This document shows positions 23,663-36,200 of a stretch of 64,000 nt of DNA, piece after piece. Every line of letters starts with the position of its first letter. Position 1 is the first letter of the stretch. Location of the stretch: assembly GCA_030248225.1 (NCBI GenBank), contig JASANE010004949.1, positions 62,001 through 126,000 of the forward strand, in the 5' to 3' direction. Both the position numbers and the translations under genes were made by a program. This stretch comes from Trileptium ribeirensis. Taxonomy: Eukaryota > Nematoda > Enoplea > Enoplida > Thoracostomopsidae. A model generated the notes under the pieces. The model worked only from the letters and a program-made list of their open reading frames with translations. It did no database searches and had not been told where the DNA came from.

Positions 23663-23733
23663 TGGACCAGCCGGGATTCGAACCCGGGCCTCTAGCTTGC
23701 AAGACTAGCGCGTTACCACTACACCACAGACCC
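23663..23733 (-). tRNA. tRNA-Ala(UGC)-like gene
   Basis: The minus strand folds as a complete 71-nt cloverleaf: acceptor GGGTCTG/CTGGTCC with discriminator A, T8 G9, D stem GTGT/ACGC with a GG in the loop, anticodon stem CTAGT/GCTAG with loop CTTGCAA (anticodon TGC, Ala), a 4-nt variable loop, and T stem CCGGG/CCCGG with loop TTCGAAT. The acceptor has G3:U70, the alanyl-tRNA identity pair, and one U-U mismatch at 6:67. A TTTTT Pol III terminator follows 22 nt after the 3' end (23637-23641 on the + strand). It could instead be the tRNA-derived head of a SINE, since the D arm is unlike typical animal tRNA-Ala. It lies antisense within the probable FUBP intron. Confidence 0.62.
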
Positions 23734-23989
23734 CGCTCACAGCGTGTTCAGCTATGGTATATACGCTATCGTAGTGAGATTCTACAAGTTTCTCCAGGAA
23801 CTTTCTAGACAGTTGGAAATACCTAAATGTGTGGAACCTGGGGCGATTTGTTGTATTCTATGTAGTTTTTTATTGTGTTGAAAGTCTTGGACTACACGCT
23901 ATGGAATGTGTGATCAAACGAATCCGGTTGCTATAATCGACTACAACTTCGGCACTACAGCAACGGACAAAAGTAAGTACAGACGGGTA

Positions 23990-24150
23990 TTCGACGGACA
24001 CATTTTTGTCACGATGCGTTCACTCAAATGCGTCTGACTACTCTTCAAACGTGGATGGGCGCAATTGCGTCTACGCGCGAGGGGACGAATTAGCGTCTGA
24101 ACTCTGACAGGCGCAATTGTACCCGCGCGGCTCCGTTTTTGTGCACGTTT
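23990..24150. repeat. CpG-rich imperfect minisatellite
   Basis: Repeated 'gcgcaattgcgtctacgcgcg' / 'gacgaattagcgtctg' / 'gcgcaattgtacccgcgcgg' units form a CpG-rich patch. They resemble, in complement, the 24-26-bp units at 48087-48237. It lies directly before the intron end that leads to exon 24223. Confidence 0.5.
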
Positions 24151-24222
24151 GTCTGTGAGTGAATATACTTACACAAAACCAATCCGTGCCCAGATTTAAA
24201 TTGTTTTTCAATAACATTTCAG

Positions 24223-24281
24223 CGGACTGGACGGTGTGGTTGTTGAAAATTTTGAAGTACCCGAATCCATGGTTGGGCTAG
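24223..24281 (+). CDS. FUBP exon 1 of the certain set: start of KH1
   Basis: The acceptor is ATAACATTTCAG and the donor is GTAAGC. One base, 19 codons and one base read GLDGVVVENFEVPESMVGL. VPxxMVGL is the first strand and helix start of FUBP KH1 (known: VPDGMVGFIIGRGGEQ). The split codon G|TT makes Val before IGRGG in the next exon. It begins with the last base of a codon, so an upstream exon ending in two bases is required. Confidence 0.92.
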
Positions 24282-27200
24282 GTAAGCTAACGGATATTAT
24301 ATTGAAAATTATAAGCCAATAGCTTTAATTTAAACTCCGTCGTTCGGCATTACTATCCTATGTTACGTCTTTAATGCAGTAAATTTTTTGAAGTAGTTTC
24401 TGTCATTGAATTCGGAGATGGAGAAGTGCTAGGTTCGAAATCGAAGAAATCTCAGTAGACCGCACTATAATGAAAAAGATTGGCGCCCGTTTATTTTTTT
24501 CCTTGTAAACAGGACTTCGTTATCTCAACGTAAACCGATATGGACGTGTGAGGCTCATATGAAAGCTACAATACTCTAGATGTGCCTTTTGGGGGTTTTT
24601 ATTCCGATTCGACCCACCCAGGTCCCACTACAGGGGGTCATTAGGGGGTACCCAGGAGTACATGGCTAAAATGTGTCATTTTTGCTTATAACATGGCAAC
24701 CCTTGAGCCGATTTCCATCATTTTGATATCGAAATATAAATTTAGTGTGTGGATAGAGCTACTATGGGGTATCCTACAGATTTGACGTAGGACCCCAGGG
24801 TCGATTGGTATTTGCGGCCAAATTTGGGCCCGACGCTATATATTGTCATCTGTGACATTACCACTTCTAACGGTATATTAATAGATTTGTGGATTAAAAT
24901 AAGTTCATATGGGTTTTCGTGTGTGCTGATGTCAACTCTTCACTTTATTTAAACGTACCTCTTCGCGTGGAGGTAGTTATACAATGGTTGAGACAAGGCG
25001 AGTGGTGCGAAAGGGACGAGTGTCGTGCGGTCTGTAGCAAATTCTGTTAATCTTTTCTGTGTTACTGTGCTTTTGTTAAGATTCTTATATATACATAGAT
25101 TACATACATATGTTGTTCACGATTCGTAAGCAGTTCTGAGGTAGAGTTAACCCTCGTAGGGTGCGTATTAGATATCTGACTATCAGTTTTGCTGCATCTA
25201 TGCCTTATTGAACATCAGATTAATAAATAATTTTTTGTTGAGTTACATCTTTGTTTCGTAACAGGAATATATTTTTAATGAGTTGTTCCACTGTATGTTA
25301 ACGTTACAGTTTCTCATTTCTCCGAATTCATACACTTGGCATGTCGCCAAGATTCTAGTATATATAATTATTTTATTTTACATTGCTAGCAAAAAATATC
25401 AGCAGTCATGTTACAGCGAAGCCCACGCATAGCATCAATGAAGTGGTGGATTTGAATTAAATAATTTGCATTTACGTATGTTAATAACGTATGGGATTAT
25501 TTTCAGTGAAAACCTTGCGGCAACAATAATTGTTTTAAAACTAGTAACTCTATCGAGATTGCAGAACGTAGTGAAGCATAGTCACAGCGAATCAGCTGTC
25601 GATAGCGTTCGTCGATATGCTATATATGTGGATATCACACAATACCGCAGAAGTTAGAACAAAAGTAACACGGTTAATAAGATTTTCATGTCCGAAAATC
25701 CCCAATTGCAAGCTACCAGCCTCCCAGGACGTAACAGTAAATTAGGAATTATGGGTCGAGCAACCATATGGCGCTATACCCTCGTAGCCGTAGAATCACG
25801 AGTCGTAGAGCAAAAGCAACACCGGCAATGAGTTTCCCTTGCCCGAAAACCACCAAGTGAAACTTTTCAGCCGCCCAGCGCGAAAGAACAAATGTTAGAA
25901 TTTTTGGGTCGAGGTACTACGAGGTGCCATACCTCGAATACCATAATTCTAGAACCCGAGCCTTAATCAAAAAACAAAAAAAAGGGGTATCGGCATTTGC
26001 CATTTTACTATGAAATAAAACTAGCGAAAGAAAACAATTCGAAAGTTAAGATAAAATAACCTCGTTTTCGTGAATGGTACTAAAATGAGATAAAACCTCA
26101 TTTTGAACTCTGACACCGAACCTTACGGGCGCCATACCCACGTACCCATGGAACCATGGCTCGTAAAGTACGCCGCAATGAGTTTCCCACGCCCGACAAT
26201 TTCCAAGTGAAACATTTCAGCTGCCCAGGACGGCACAACAAATTTTGGAATTTTGGGTCGAGGAACCATGAGGGCGCCATACCTAAAACCCCGTAACTCC
26301 AGAACCGACCCTTAACCGAAAAACAAGCAAAGAGGCATCGGCATTTACCATTTTACTATGAAATAAAACCACCCAGAAAAAAACTCGAAAGGTAAGATAA
26401 AAATAACCGTGCTTACATAAAGGGTACTAAAACGAAGTAAAAACCGTCACTTTGACCTCTGACCCAGAAGCTCGGGGGAACTATACCCGCCCAACCATGG
26501 GATCATTGGTCGCGAAGCAAAACCAATCCCGGCAATGAGTTTCTCATGCCGGAAAACTACAAAGTGAAAATTTTCAGCCGCCAAGGCCGTCGGAACAAAT
26601 TTTGGAATTTTGGGTCGAGGAACCACGAGGGTGCCATACTTTAAATCACATAACTCCAGAACCGGAATCTTAATTGGAAAACAAATAAAGAAGCATCGGC
26701 ATTTATCATTTTACTATGATATAAAACCCACTGGAGAAAAAATTCGAATTTTAAGATAAAAATAACCTTGCTTCCGTGAGGGGTCCTAAAATGTGATAAA
26801 AACCCTCATTTTGTCCTGTGACCCCGAATTTTGGGGGCGTCATACCCCGGTAACCATGGAACCATGGGTTGCAATTTGGGTTTTTTCAAAATGGACCCTG
26901 GGTCCAGCAAATTTTGTTTTGGGTCCAGACCATAAACGCAGGGTCTAGACTTACAATTTTTGGCTCGAAAATTTCACGAGATTCTACACAATAAATAATG
27001 TATATAATTACGAAACGCAATTTGAAATTATTACGTAAATACAAATATACTAGAGTCTTGGCGATATATCAAGGGTATGAATTCGGAGAAATGAGAAACT
27101 GTAACGTTAGCATACCATGGAACAACTCATTAAAATATATTCCTGTTACGAAACAAAGATGTAAATCTCCAAAAAATATTTATTAATCTGCGGTTCAATG

Positions 27201-30200
27201 ACGCATAGATGCAGCAAAACTGATAGTCAGATATTTAATAAGTACGCTACGAAGGGTAACTCTACCTCAGAACTGCTTACAAATTGTGAACAACATATGT
27301 ATATATAAAAATCTTAACAAAAGCACAGTAGCACAGAAAACATAAACAGAATTTGCTACATACCGCACGACAATCTTCCTTTTCGTACCGCTCGCCTTGT
27401 CTCACCCATTGATATAACTACCTCTACACAAAGAGATACGCTTAAATATAGTGAAGATTTCAAATTAGCACCCATGAAAACCCCTATGAACTTTTTTGAG
27501 CCACAAATCTGTTAATGTACCGTTAGAAGTGGTAATGTCACAGATGACTATATGGTGTCAGGCGAAACTTGGTCTCAAATACCAATTGACCCAGGGGTCA
27601 TACATCAAATATGTTGACACCCGCTGTAGCTCTATCCACACACCAAATTTCGTTCGAATCGCTTAAGTGGTTACGTAGCTACACCTCGACAAATTTTGAC
27701 CAAAATTTTGGAAATTTGACCATTGGCTAAAGTCCTCCATGTCCCATATAAAGACCCGACCAAAACAATTTATAAAATAAATAAAGCTTCCTAGGGCACA
27801 TATTTTGATATCAAAATGATTCAAATCGGGTCAAGGGTTGCCGAGTTATGAGCAAAAATGGCCCATTTAGCCATGGGTACCCCCTTTGGTCGGACCTGGG
27901 TGCGTCGAATCGGAATAAAACCTACAAAAGGGAAATCTAAATTGTTACTTTCATGTGAGCCCTCACGCGTCCATATCGGTTTACGTTGAGGTAAGGAAGT
28001 CCTGTTTACAGAGAAAAAATAAACGGACGCCCATTTTTTTTTCACCATAGTTCGGTCTAGTGAGAAATCTTCGATTCCGAAGCTACCGCTTCTACATCTC
28101 CGTATTCATTAAATTATTCTCTGCCTGTCCCAACTCAGGATATACGATCAGAGCCATCTGTGAAACTAGCAGCGAGCAACTATATACAGATGTAAGCACA
28201 AACGTCTGAAAGCCTGCACTTGGTAATAGAATTTATATGCAGGCCCTATGTCTCCGAAGCCGAAACTGCCCTGGGTACGGTGTCGGTCCAGCAAAAATTT
28301 TTTGGGTCCACGTAAAAATATTTGGATCCAGACCTACCTGTGGACCCAAAAACCTTGGTCTCAAAGCAAAACCAACACCGGCAATGAGCTGCCTATGTCC
28401 GAAAACTCCCCAGTGAAACTTCTCAGCCGCTCTAAGGACGTCAGAACAAATTTTCGAATTTTGGGTCGTGGAATGACGAGGGTGCCATACTTCGAACTCA
28501 ATAACGCCAGAACCGGAGCTTTATTCAAAAACAAACAAGACGTATCGGCATTTATCATCTTACTATGAAATAAAACGAACTAGAAAAAAAGAAGAAAAAA
28601 ATTCGAAAGTTAAGATAAAAACAAAGTTTACAAGCGCACTGCCTGGTGCTTGGCGCAATTAGCGAAACTTACAGCTAAGTACTTTTAAATTATCCATACT
28701 CTGTTATCGACTTGGACCGGTTTAATTATAGCATACCTCATGATAGACATCTGACTGTGTAAAATAGCTGCTACAAGTATCGAGCTTGCTTTGTTTTGTT
28801 AACAAACTCCTGCAGTGTTAAGATGAGAAATTCCTACTGAAGTTATGTGTCCTACTTACGTGTCAGCCTGTAGTGTGCTGAGATAATTTTTTATTTTATT
28901 TGGTTGCATTGGAACTTGATTATTGTGTATATTATTACATGTTTCCACCACAGATAAGCAAAAATGTGGAAAATTTCAAACAAAAACTTTTAACCGGAAT
29001 TCCGGCTCCGGTATGGTTTTTGCATTTTGCCGGAACCGGAATTCCGGTTAGTCCCTGCGAGGTAATGCGCTACGGCATTGGTTTGGCTTTCAAAAATGCA
29101 TTTATTTGCTTAATGGGCTGGAGACATGTCGTTGGTCGCTGCGGTAAAAATTGCTCCATTGTTTTCAGCTTAATATAATGTTTCTATTGTGTGTTGGGCT
29201 TTGTGCACTGTACTGTACAAGGAAATTCCGGTGGAATAATGCGCTTTTGAGCACAAAAAAGTTTTGCATTCAAGATAGAAATTTTTTTGAACTAGTGGAT
29301 AGATTACCCCTGGTCATGTTTCCTTATCTTTCACTTTATCACAATACCAAGTAATTAATGCGTATGGTAATGTTTACAGGAAACTGTAACAGAGTGTCAC
29401 ATGGTTCTAGCGCTTGAAGTGTACACATCTATATACGGGTTGTTAGCTGTTAAAATGCAAATGTACTACATAGAAATTGCAAAAGTTGCGTTTGTTTTTG
29501 TACTGTAGACAGAGGCGGGATTTGCTGCCAAAGTAGTGGGGTAGACGTGAACATTCAAGTTCTACGTAGTGAGACAGAAAACGATCCAGTAAAATTACAT
29601 AATGTATCATGGAAGTTTGTTAATATTATTAAAGTTGAGCTGTTGACATTATACACGATATTCTGGGGTAGTATTTGATAATAATAATTTGGCTTTTTAA
29701 AATGTATGCCGAGGTTTTTGTTAAGTAGCATAAAAACCTGTGTTGATATTTGACATATCATTTTTCGTTTTCGGGCGTTTTATCTCTTCTCTCAAAGAAA
29801 TTACTAAGTTCACAAATTTGTTATGATATAAACTTGTTTTGTCTTGTCAACTTTTCGTCTACGACATACGCCTCTTACATATCAGCCCGAAAACAAATAA
29901 AAATAATATTAAGCTCTGCTTTGAGTCTGCGTTAATTTTAGTTAGCCAAATTGAAATTATATACACCTGTAGGCTATAATTCGCTACGTGTTTAATTGCC
30001 TTAAAACGACATACTGGTCCATGGAGGTGGCTTCTACCTGGCAGGTTGGGCGCCCCCATACTTCGTCTCACCCGGTTCATGGGAACCTGCCCCGCATTTC
30101 GTGCCACCCCAATAATTTTGCCCCCTCCACGTTAACGCACTGCATACTTGGTTGCCCTCGATTCAGGTATTGACTTCTAAAAAACACGCGAGGGGAACGG

Positions 30201-33200
30201 TAATTAAGTTTTTGAACCACAAAATAATATTCATTGCCATATGGTGAAAATATAGTCTTGAACTTATGGCCGGTGTCGAAGCAACCCATAATTTGAGCAC
30301 AAGAAGAAAGGAGTTAATATACAGAAAAATCCTATGAATCCACATTTATCGGCACCCCGTTATGCCAGCCGTCACCTTTGTTTGGTTCCCACCGGTTCAT
30401 CCCCCCACAAATTTTGAGCCAGTGAAGTGGCCACATTTGTCATGGTTTGTTTTGACTGCGAAGGGTTGTGCTTGGGGGACGTATTATACAAGTTTTAAGA
30501 ACGTGAAATATCATTCAAGCGTTCGACCCTGTTACACTATCTGATGCAGTTTCTGTAAACATTACCATATACAGCAGTTACTGGTTTTGTGATCAAAAAG
30601 TTGAAAGGTAGGAACATGATCAGGGGTGAAATCTGTCCACTAGCTCCAAAAATTTTTTTTGTCTTTACTGCATTACTTTATCGTGTTCAAAAGCGCATTT
30701 TTCCAATGCAATGTCTTTGTACAGTACAGTACCCCAAGCCTGACACACCATAGAACACCATACTAAATTTAAAACAGAGTATATTTCCACCGCAACAACC
30801 AACGACATGTCTCCAGTCCATTAAGCAAATAAATGTGTTTTTCAAAAAAGCAAAACCATTGTCGTAACGTATTACTTAAATATTTCGTTATCTGTGTATG
30901 AGCTTTTTTCACCGACACCCCTGTTTACAACGTTGATATTGCATTTCAGTTATCGGCAGAGGTGGTGAACAAATAACGAACATCCAAGCTCAGTCAAGCT
31001 GTCGTGTTCAGTTAGCACCAGGTGGTATAAAAATATTTTGGTTGTGTTGTCGACAAACCATCGTATAGGATCAAGATCGCATGTGGCTTGCATGGTTTAT
31101 ATTTGTGTTGAGGATTATTTATAAAAATGGCTTTTGCGTACTCACATTTTTTCAAAAGTTACTCATAAACATGATTGTAAAAATCTATTTTTGAAAAAAT
31201 AACGTCTCATTATAAGTCAATGCGTTAGCAGTGTCACTAAGTGATGACAGTTTAACACTTTGACTGCTTACCCGTTGGCAAATGTGGAAAATGTTCACTT
31301 ATATAACTGATTATAAACTATTGTATTTCTTCTGCGGCCAGTGGTCTGAAACTGTAGTTTAAATTTATAAGACTGGCAGACGTTAGATTGTAAAATGGTG
31401 CTCTGGAGAAACGGATATCTAATTATTTACATAGAACCGTTATTACAGGCTATAAATACAGCAAGTAATATAATTTTTGTTTACACCGCTACGTTGGTGC
31501 ATCTGTATAATTTTTCAACTGAGTCCCGTAGCGTTCTATGTGAATTTTCAACTAATAATTTTATTTCCTGATGTCTCGGAGAGAAGCCACAGTCACCTGA
31601 TAATGACGTTTGTGAATGAAACGAAGAGAAACCACAATTTACCATTTCGTTTTTCTGAGGAATTCGGATAATATTCGTCTTTTCTGTTTTGCCTAGCGGT
31701 CCAGTGGTAAACTTTGGATGGATGGCTTCGCTGTTTATAGCTTTTTGGGTTCCCCGCTCGGGGCTTTTGTTTTTTTCGGAATGTTTACAGGTGTGCTTGT
31801 ACACTCAATTTGAAAATTTTGCTATTTTGGTTTTTGTTTATCGTGAAAACTGCGTGATCTATGCAAGGATGCAAACCTATACGATAGATTTTAAAAAAAT
31901 GGCTGTATATGCACATCGGTTAGTTCTGCATGGTTGTCACAATATTGTGCCTAAAATACTCTTGTTTAACAGGTGATATATAAAATGTAGGAATTTTGAT
32001 TGTAACTATTTTTTTGCATTTCGGGGTGTAAGTCAAAATGATAAGATATCAAAAAGGCCTTCGACATTTTTGTATGCCTTTGGAACAATAACATGGTTCG
32101 GTGGCTGTGTCAGCACCTATGTAAAAGATGAACACCCTGCGTTATTGGATTAAACATTTTATTTGACTCCACATCTTCATTTTGTGGTTAGAATTCAAAA
32201 ATTTAAGTTGAGGACCTTTACAATCACGGCCAGAAATAGTGCACAAAAAGGAACGCACCGACATTCGTGTATAAACGAATGTTAAAATGTTCATTTGCGT
32301 TTACGTTCGTTCATAAAGCGTTTTTATGTCCGTGCCTGTACTTTTAGGATATTTTCCTGCTTATGTATGTAGCTGGGGAATTCATGTAAGAGAAACATTT
32401 TGAATGGTCAAAAACCATAATTTGACGGCGTCCCAGTAGCCCAAATTTTTGTCTCAGCCTAATTCGCTGTGTTAAACGAGTTTGCTTATAAAATATCGTC
32501 TGCCTCCATTAATGAAAAATTGAGATAGTTCTATGTATATGATAAAAATGCGATACGGTAATAATTGTCTTGGTTTGAAAATTTTAATTTCAAAAATGCT
32601 TTTCACTGTATCGGGGCTATCTTGGCAAATGCTGGCAAACTCGCTTCCCCAAATAGGGGGACCTGGGGCTCCCAGACATTTCGAGCTCCACCCAGGTTCT
32701 CCCACTTCATCCCCAAACAAATTTTGGCTTCTACTTGAGTCTCGCAGGTACTTTCGTACTGCACTAAAAATTTTTTGTCTGATGGGCTAAAAATATGCGA
32801 ATTTTTCCCAATTTTTCTACGGGCACCTAAACACCACTAAAATTTTTCTTTTTAGTAAGCACAATAATTGCAATCAATTGCCAAGTGAGACATTTTTGAT
32901 GTTTTCTGGTGACTATAGTACTTTATATTACCCCGCTTCAACTGGGGAACCCCCAGTTGAACTGGAGGGAACAGCCATTTTCGAACCGTATTTTCGGATC
33001 CACGAGTTCCGAAATGGTGGACTCTACAGCTCATGCCCCCAGATGTAGTTTTAGTAGTTTGGAGAAGCCATGTGAAATCGGGCGCTCCTTGATTCCGAAC
33101 CATTCGGCTCATGCGTTTGGCGAAACTTTGAGAATTTAACATTGCATTTGTTTTTGTAGCACAGGACTTGTTATAGAAGTAGTGATTTTGGCATAAGTAC

Positions 33201-36200
33201 ATATGTTTTGCATTTAGCAGTGCCAAGGCCCAAGAGTAACCCCTACATGATCAAATAAAGAAATCCGTGCAGAAAAATTACACATTGCCTATCGTAAAAT
33301 ATCTGAAATTTAATTTTATTTAAAGCCATTAACATTTAAATAGATGCATAAGATATATTCAATTATTGACAATATGCATTAAATTATTCTGAGTTAGCAC
33401 TTGATAATATTCCCGTGGCTTTTGAAATTGTCTTTAATGGGGTTTCTTATATATTTTTGTGGAATAGGTAAAAGCGAATTTTTTGTTACGATTTAACGCT
33501 TCGTGTTTATCTAAAGGTAAATTTTTCGAATTCATGTGTTTACTAAACTTATCACCTCTTGAACTTGCGCTTACATGGTGATTTCTTGTTCGTGTGTGAC
33601 CGTTTCGCAGTAAATAGGCAACAAATTCATAGCCCGAAAATGCTTAAAAATAGATCTAGGCTGTCTTGAGGCTTTTATAATCCCGGAGTCTAACCTCAAT
33701 ATTGTTTTAATTACTTTAAAACGATTTATAGTTCCTTGATGCAAGAATATTACCCTAAGTTTGCTGTAGATTAGAAGTATTATACTTGAGATTTATACCG
33801 AGATTTGAAGAAATAGTGTAACATCAATTCAAGCGCAGGAGCGTTTTTCATTATCTGTAGTGGTATGTAATAAACATTACCATACATACCTTGTTGATGT
33901 GATAAAGTGAAAAATATGGAGAGGGATCAGGAGTGATCCGTTCACTAGTTTAAAAGTTTCAATGTTGAATGAAAAAACTTTTCTGGCTGAAATCTACATT
34001 TTTCTTCGTAATGTTCTGATTGTATTGCACTAACCATAACGCCAGTCCAACCAGTGCAAAGAACACTATGCTAAGCTGAAAAGCATAGCGTGTTTTTGTA
34101 CAGCGATAATACTCCATTATTATTTTGCACAGTAGGTTTTTCAAACCATGATAATATTGCCCAGACGCATTTTTCTCATAGCAACGTATCAGCATTTTTC
34201 TCATATATCAATATCTCAAAATTTCATTGATGGAGGATGCATTTTTCACCAGCAGAAATGTTTAACATACAAAATTAAGCATACTTTACCAACAATGTCC
34301 TACTCCCCAAAAGATTTTTGTCAAGGCTTTCTTTTTCCATGCTTGTATTGATTTTTACTCCATTGATTTTTACTGGTATTAAATTATCAAACTGTAGCAG
34401 CGGCATTCGACGAAGTCAGTTTCTAATATAATTTTATGTTTTATCTTCAAAAGTTTTATATTTTGATGAGTTTGTTGCCATGATGAAAAATATTGGCATT
34501 GGATTGTAACTAAAAGCTTGTTGTGTTATGTGTCAGATCCGTCAAAACAATCTGAAGATAGGGTTGCCTTAACATTGTGACATCTGTAAGACGAAATTCA
34601 TTATCTGGCAGCGATAAAAGAAAACTGAAAAAAACGCAGCGAGAAATTTTAAAGTCCACACAAAAACATATATATATGTCCAAAAATATTTTGGCTTATA
34701 GCCGTTTATTACCTTTTCCTGTGCAGAATCATCGATGGAAAATGTATTATGTGATCGTCATTTACAGTGTATGCGGTAATATGAGTTGATGATATGAGAA
34801 AAATGATATTATAATATGGTCGCACACATTTTGGCAAATTCAACCTAGCTGTTGCAGTCGTAAATAAGTTCAGACTGTAGAGCTAATTCGGAACTGACGT
34901 AAGGCCTGAAAATATCAGCTTAGCAGCTGACAGCCTATTCTTAGGTAGTTGAAATTTGATCTGCAATGCTCGTCAGAAATGATTGCTGTTCGGAAGTTCG
35001 TTCGATAAAATCAAAAATTTGTTCGAAATTTTGGAGTGTTTTTTAGATTTCTTCGAGGGTTGGTGCAAGTTTGTTTGAAAATTATTCGAGTGTTCTATGA
35101 TAAATATATTTTGTTCGATTTCTGTTCGATGTTCGTTCTTTCGAAACGCGGCACTCATTTCTTGCAAGTACTGTATATACAGCCTCAAATTTTTAGAACC
35201 CCATTATGACGTTCCATCAATATATTATTATTTTTCACGCAAGGTGAAGCTAGCTATGTAGCGCATCTGCAAAAAAATACAGAGATTACTCAGTTTTTCA
35301 TTTATATGCAGCCTCTGAGTGCCTCCATATTATTCTCACAGCTTAATTTTGGCTTCCTATAAGCAAATTTTGGTTCTTCTAGGCCTGGCCTCCCAAGGCA
35401 TTTTGAGGTGATGTCAATAGTTTTAAGTAGAAATAATGACTAAGCTAAATGATTATTATACTGTTTTATTTCGATTATTATTCATGACAAAAACCCTAGT
35501 AAAATGAAGCGAGACTTTCGGAAAACGCTGCAATCAGTATATACATATTATGTAACAAAAACCATGGCATATATACTGGCCTGTCCACAGCCCTCCGAAA
35601 AGTGGGGGGGGGGAACTTCGGGGGGCCCATGTTCATTGTCGGGGGAAATTTTAAAGTGGGGGGTTAAATGTTGCTTAAAAATACAAAATATTTCCATATT
35701 TTCATGCATTTTTACTACTGTGAACGTACCTTCAAGCTAAAAAACAATATTTTAGCATTATAAATAATGGTAATTAATGTTTAAAAAACAATTTGCAAAC
35801 AAAGAACATAAATTTTCAGACATAAAAAATTTTTGGAATTAGTTGAACATGGGGGTTTCGGCCGAGTGGTGAGGGGACGGACATGGGGGAAAATCTCATG
35901 AACGTGGGGGATTTGGAAAGTGGGGGGGGGGGGGTCCGCCCCCACTGTGGACAGGCCACATACAGTACTCGCCAAAAATGACCGTCGCATTTCGAGCGAG
36001 CGAGTGGCTCGCTCGAGATTTCGCAACTATTTAAATTAATAGAAAATTCTATTTTTAGAACAAATTTATTTCGATCGAGTCGCGAGCGAGAGTCGAGCGA
36101 GTCGCGAGCGAGCGACAGTCATTTTTGGCGGGTACTGTATATTATGATGTTAAGGAATGGCAGTACGGTAAATGAAATTATCCTCAGATACTGTATGGGT

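Larger units (their letters stand above)
24282..30949 (+). other. FUBP intron (6.7 kb) with two long inverted-repeat elements
   Basis: The intron holds a 3.7-kb inverted-repeat structure (24404-28120) with a tandem array in its loop, one further array unit (28340-28625), and a second inverted-repeat structure (29058-30887) that ends about 60 bp before the KH1 exon at 30950. About 28625-29050 is otherwise unremarkable except for a hairpin at 28992-29054. Confidence 0.8.
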
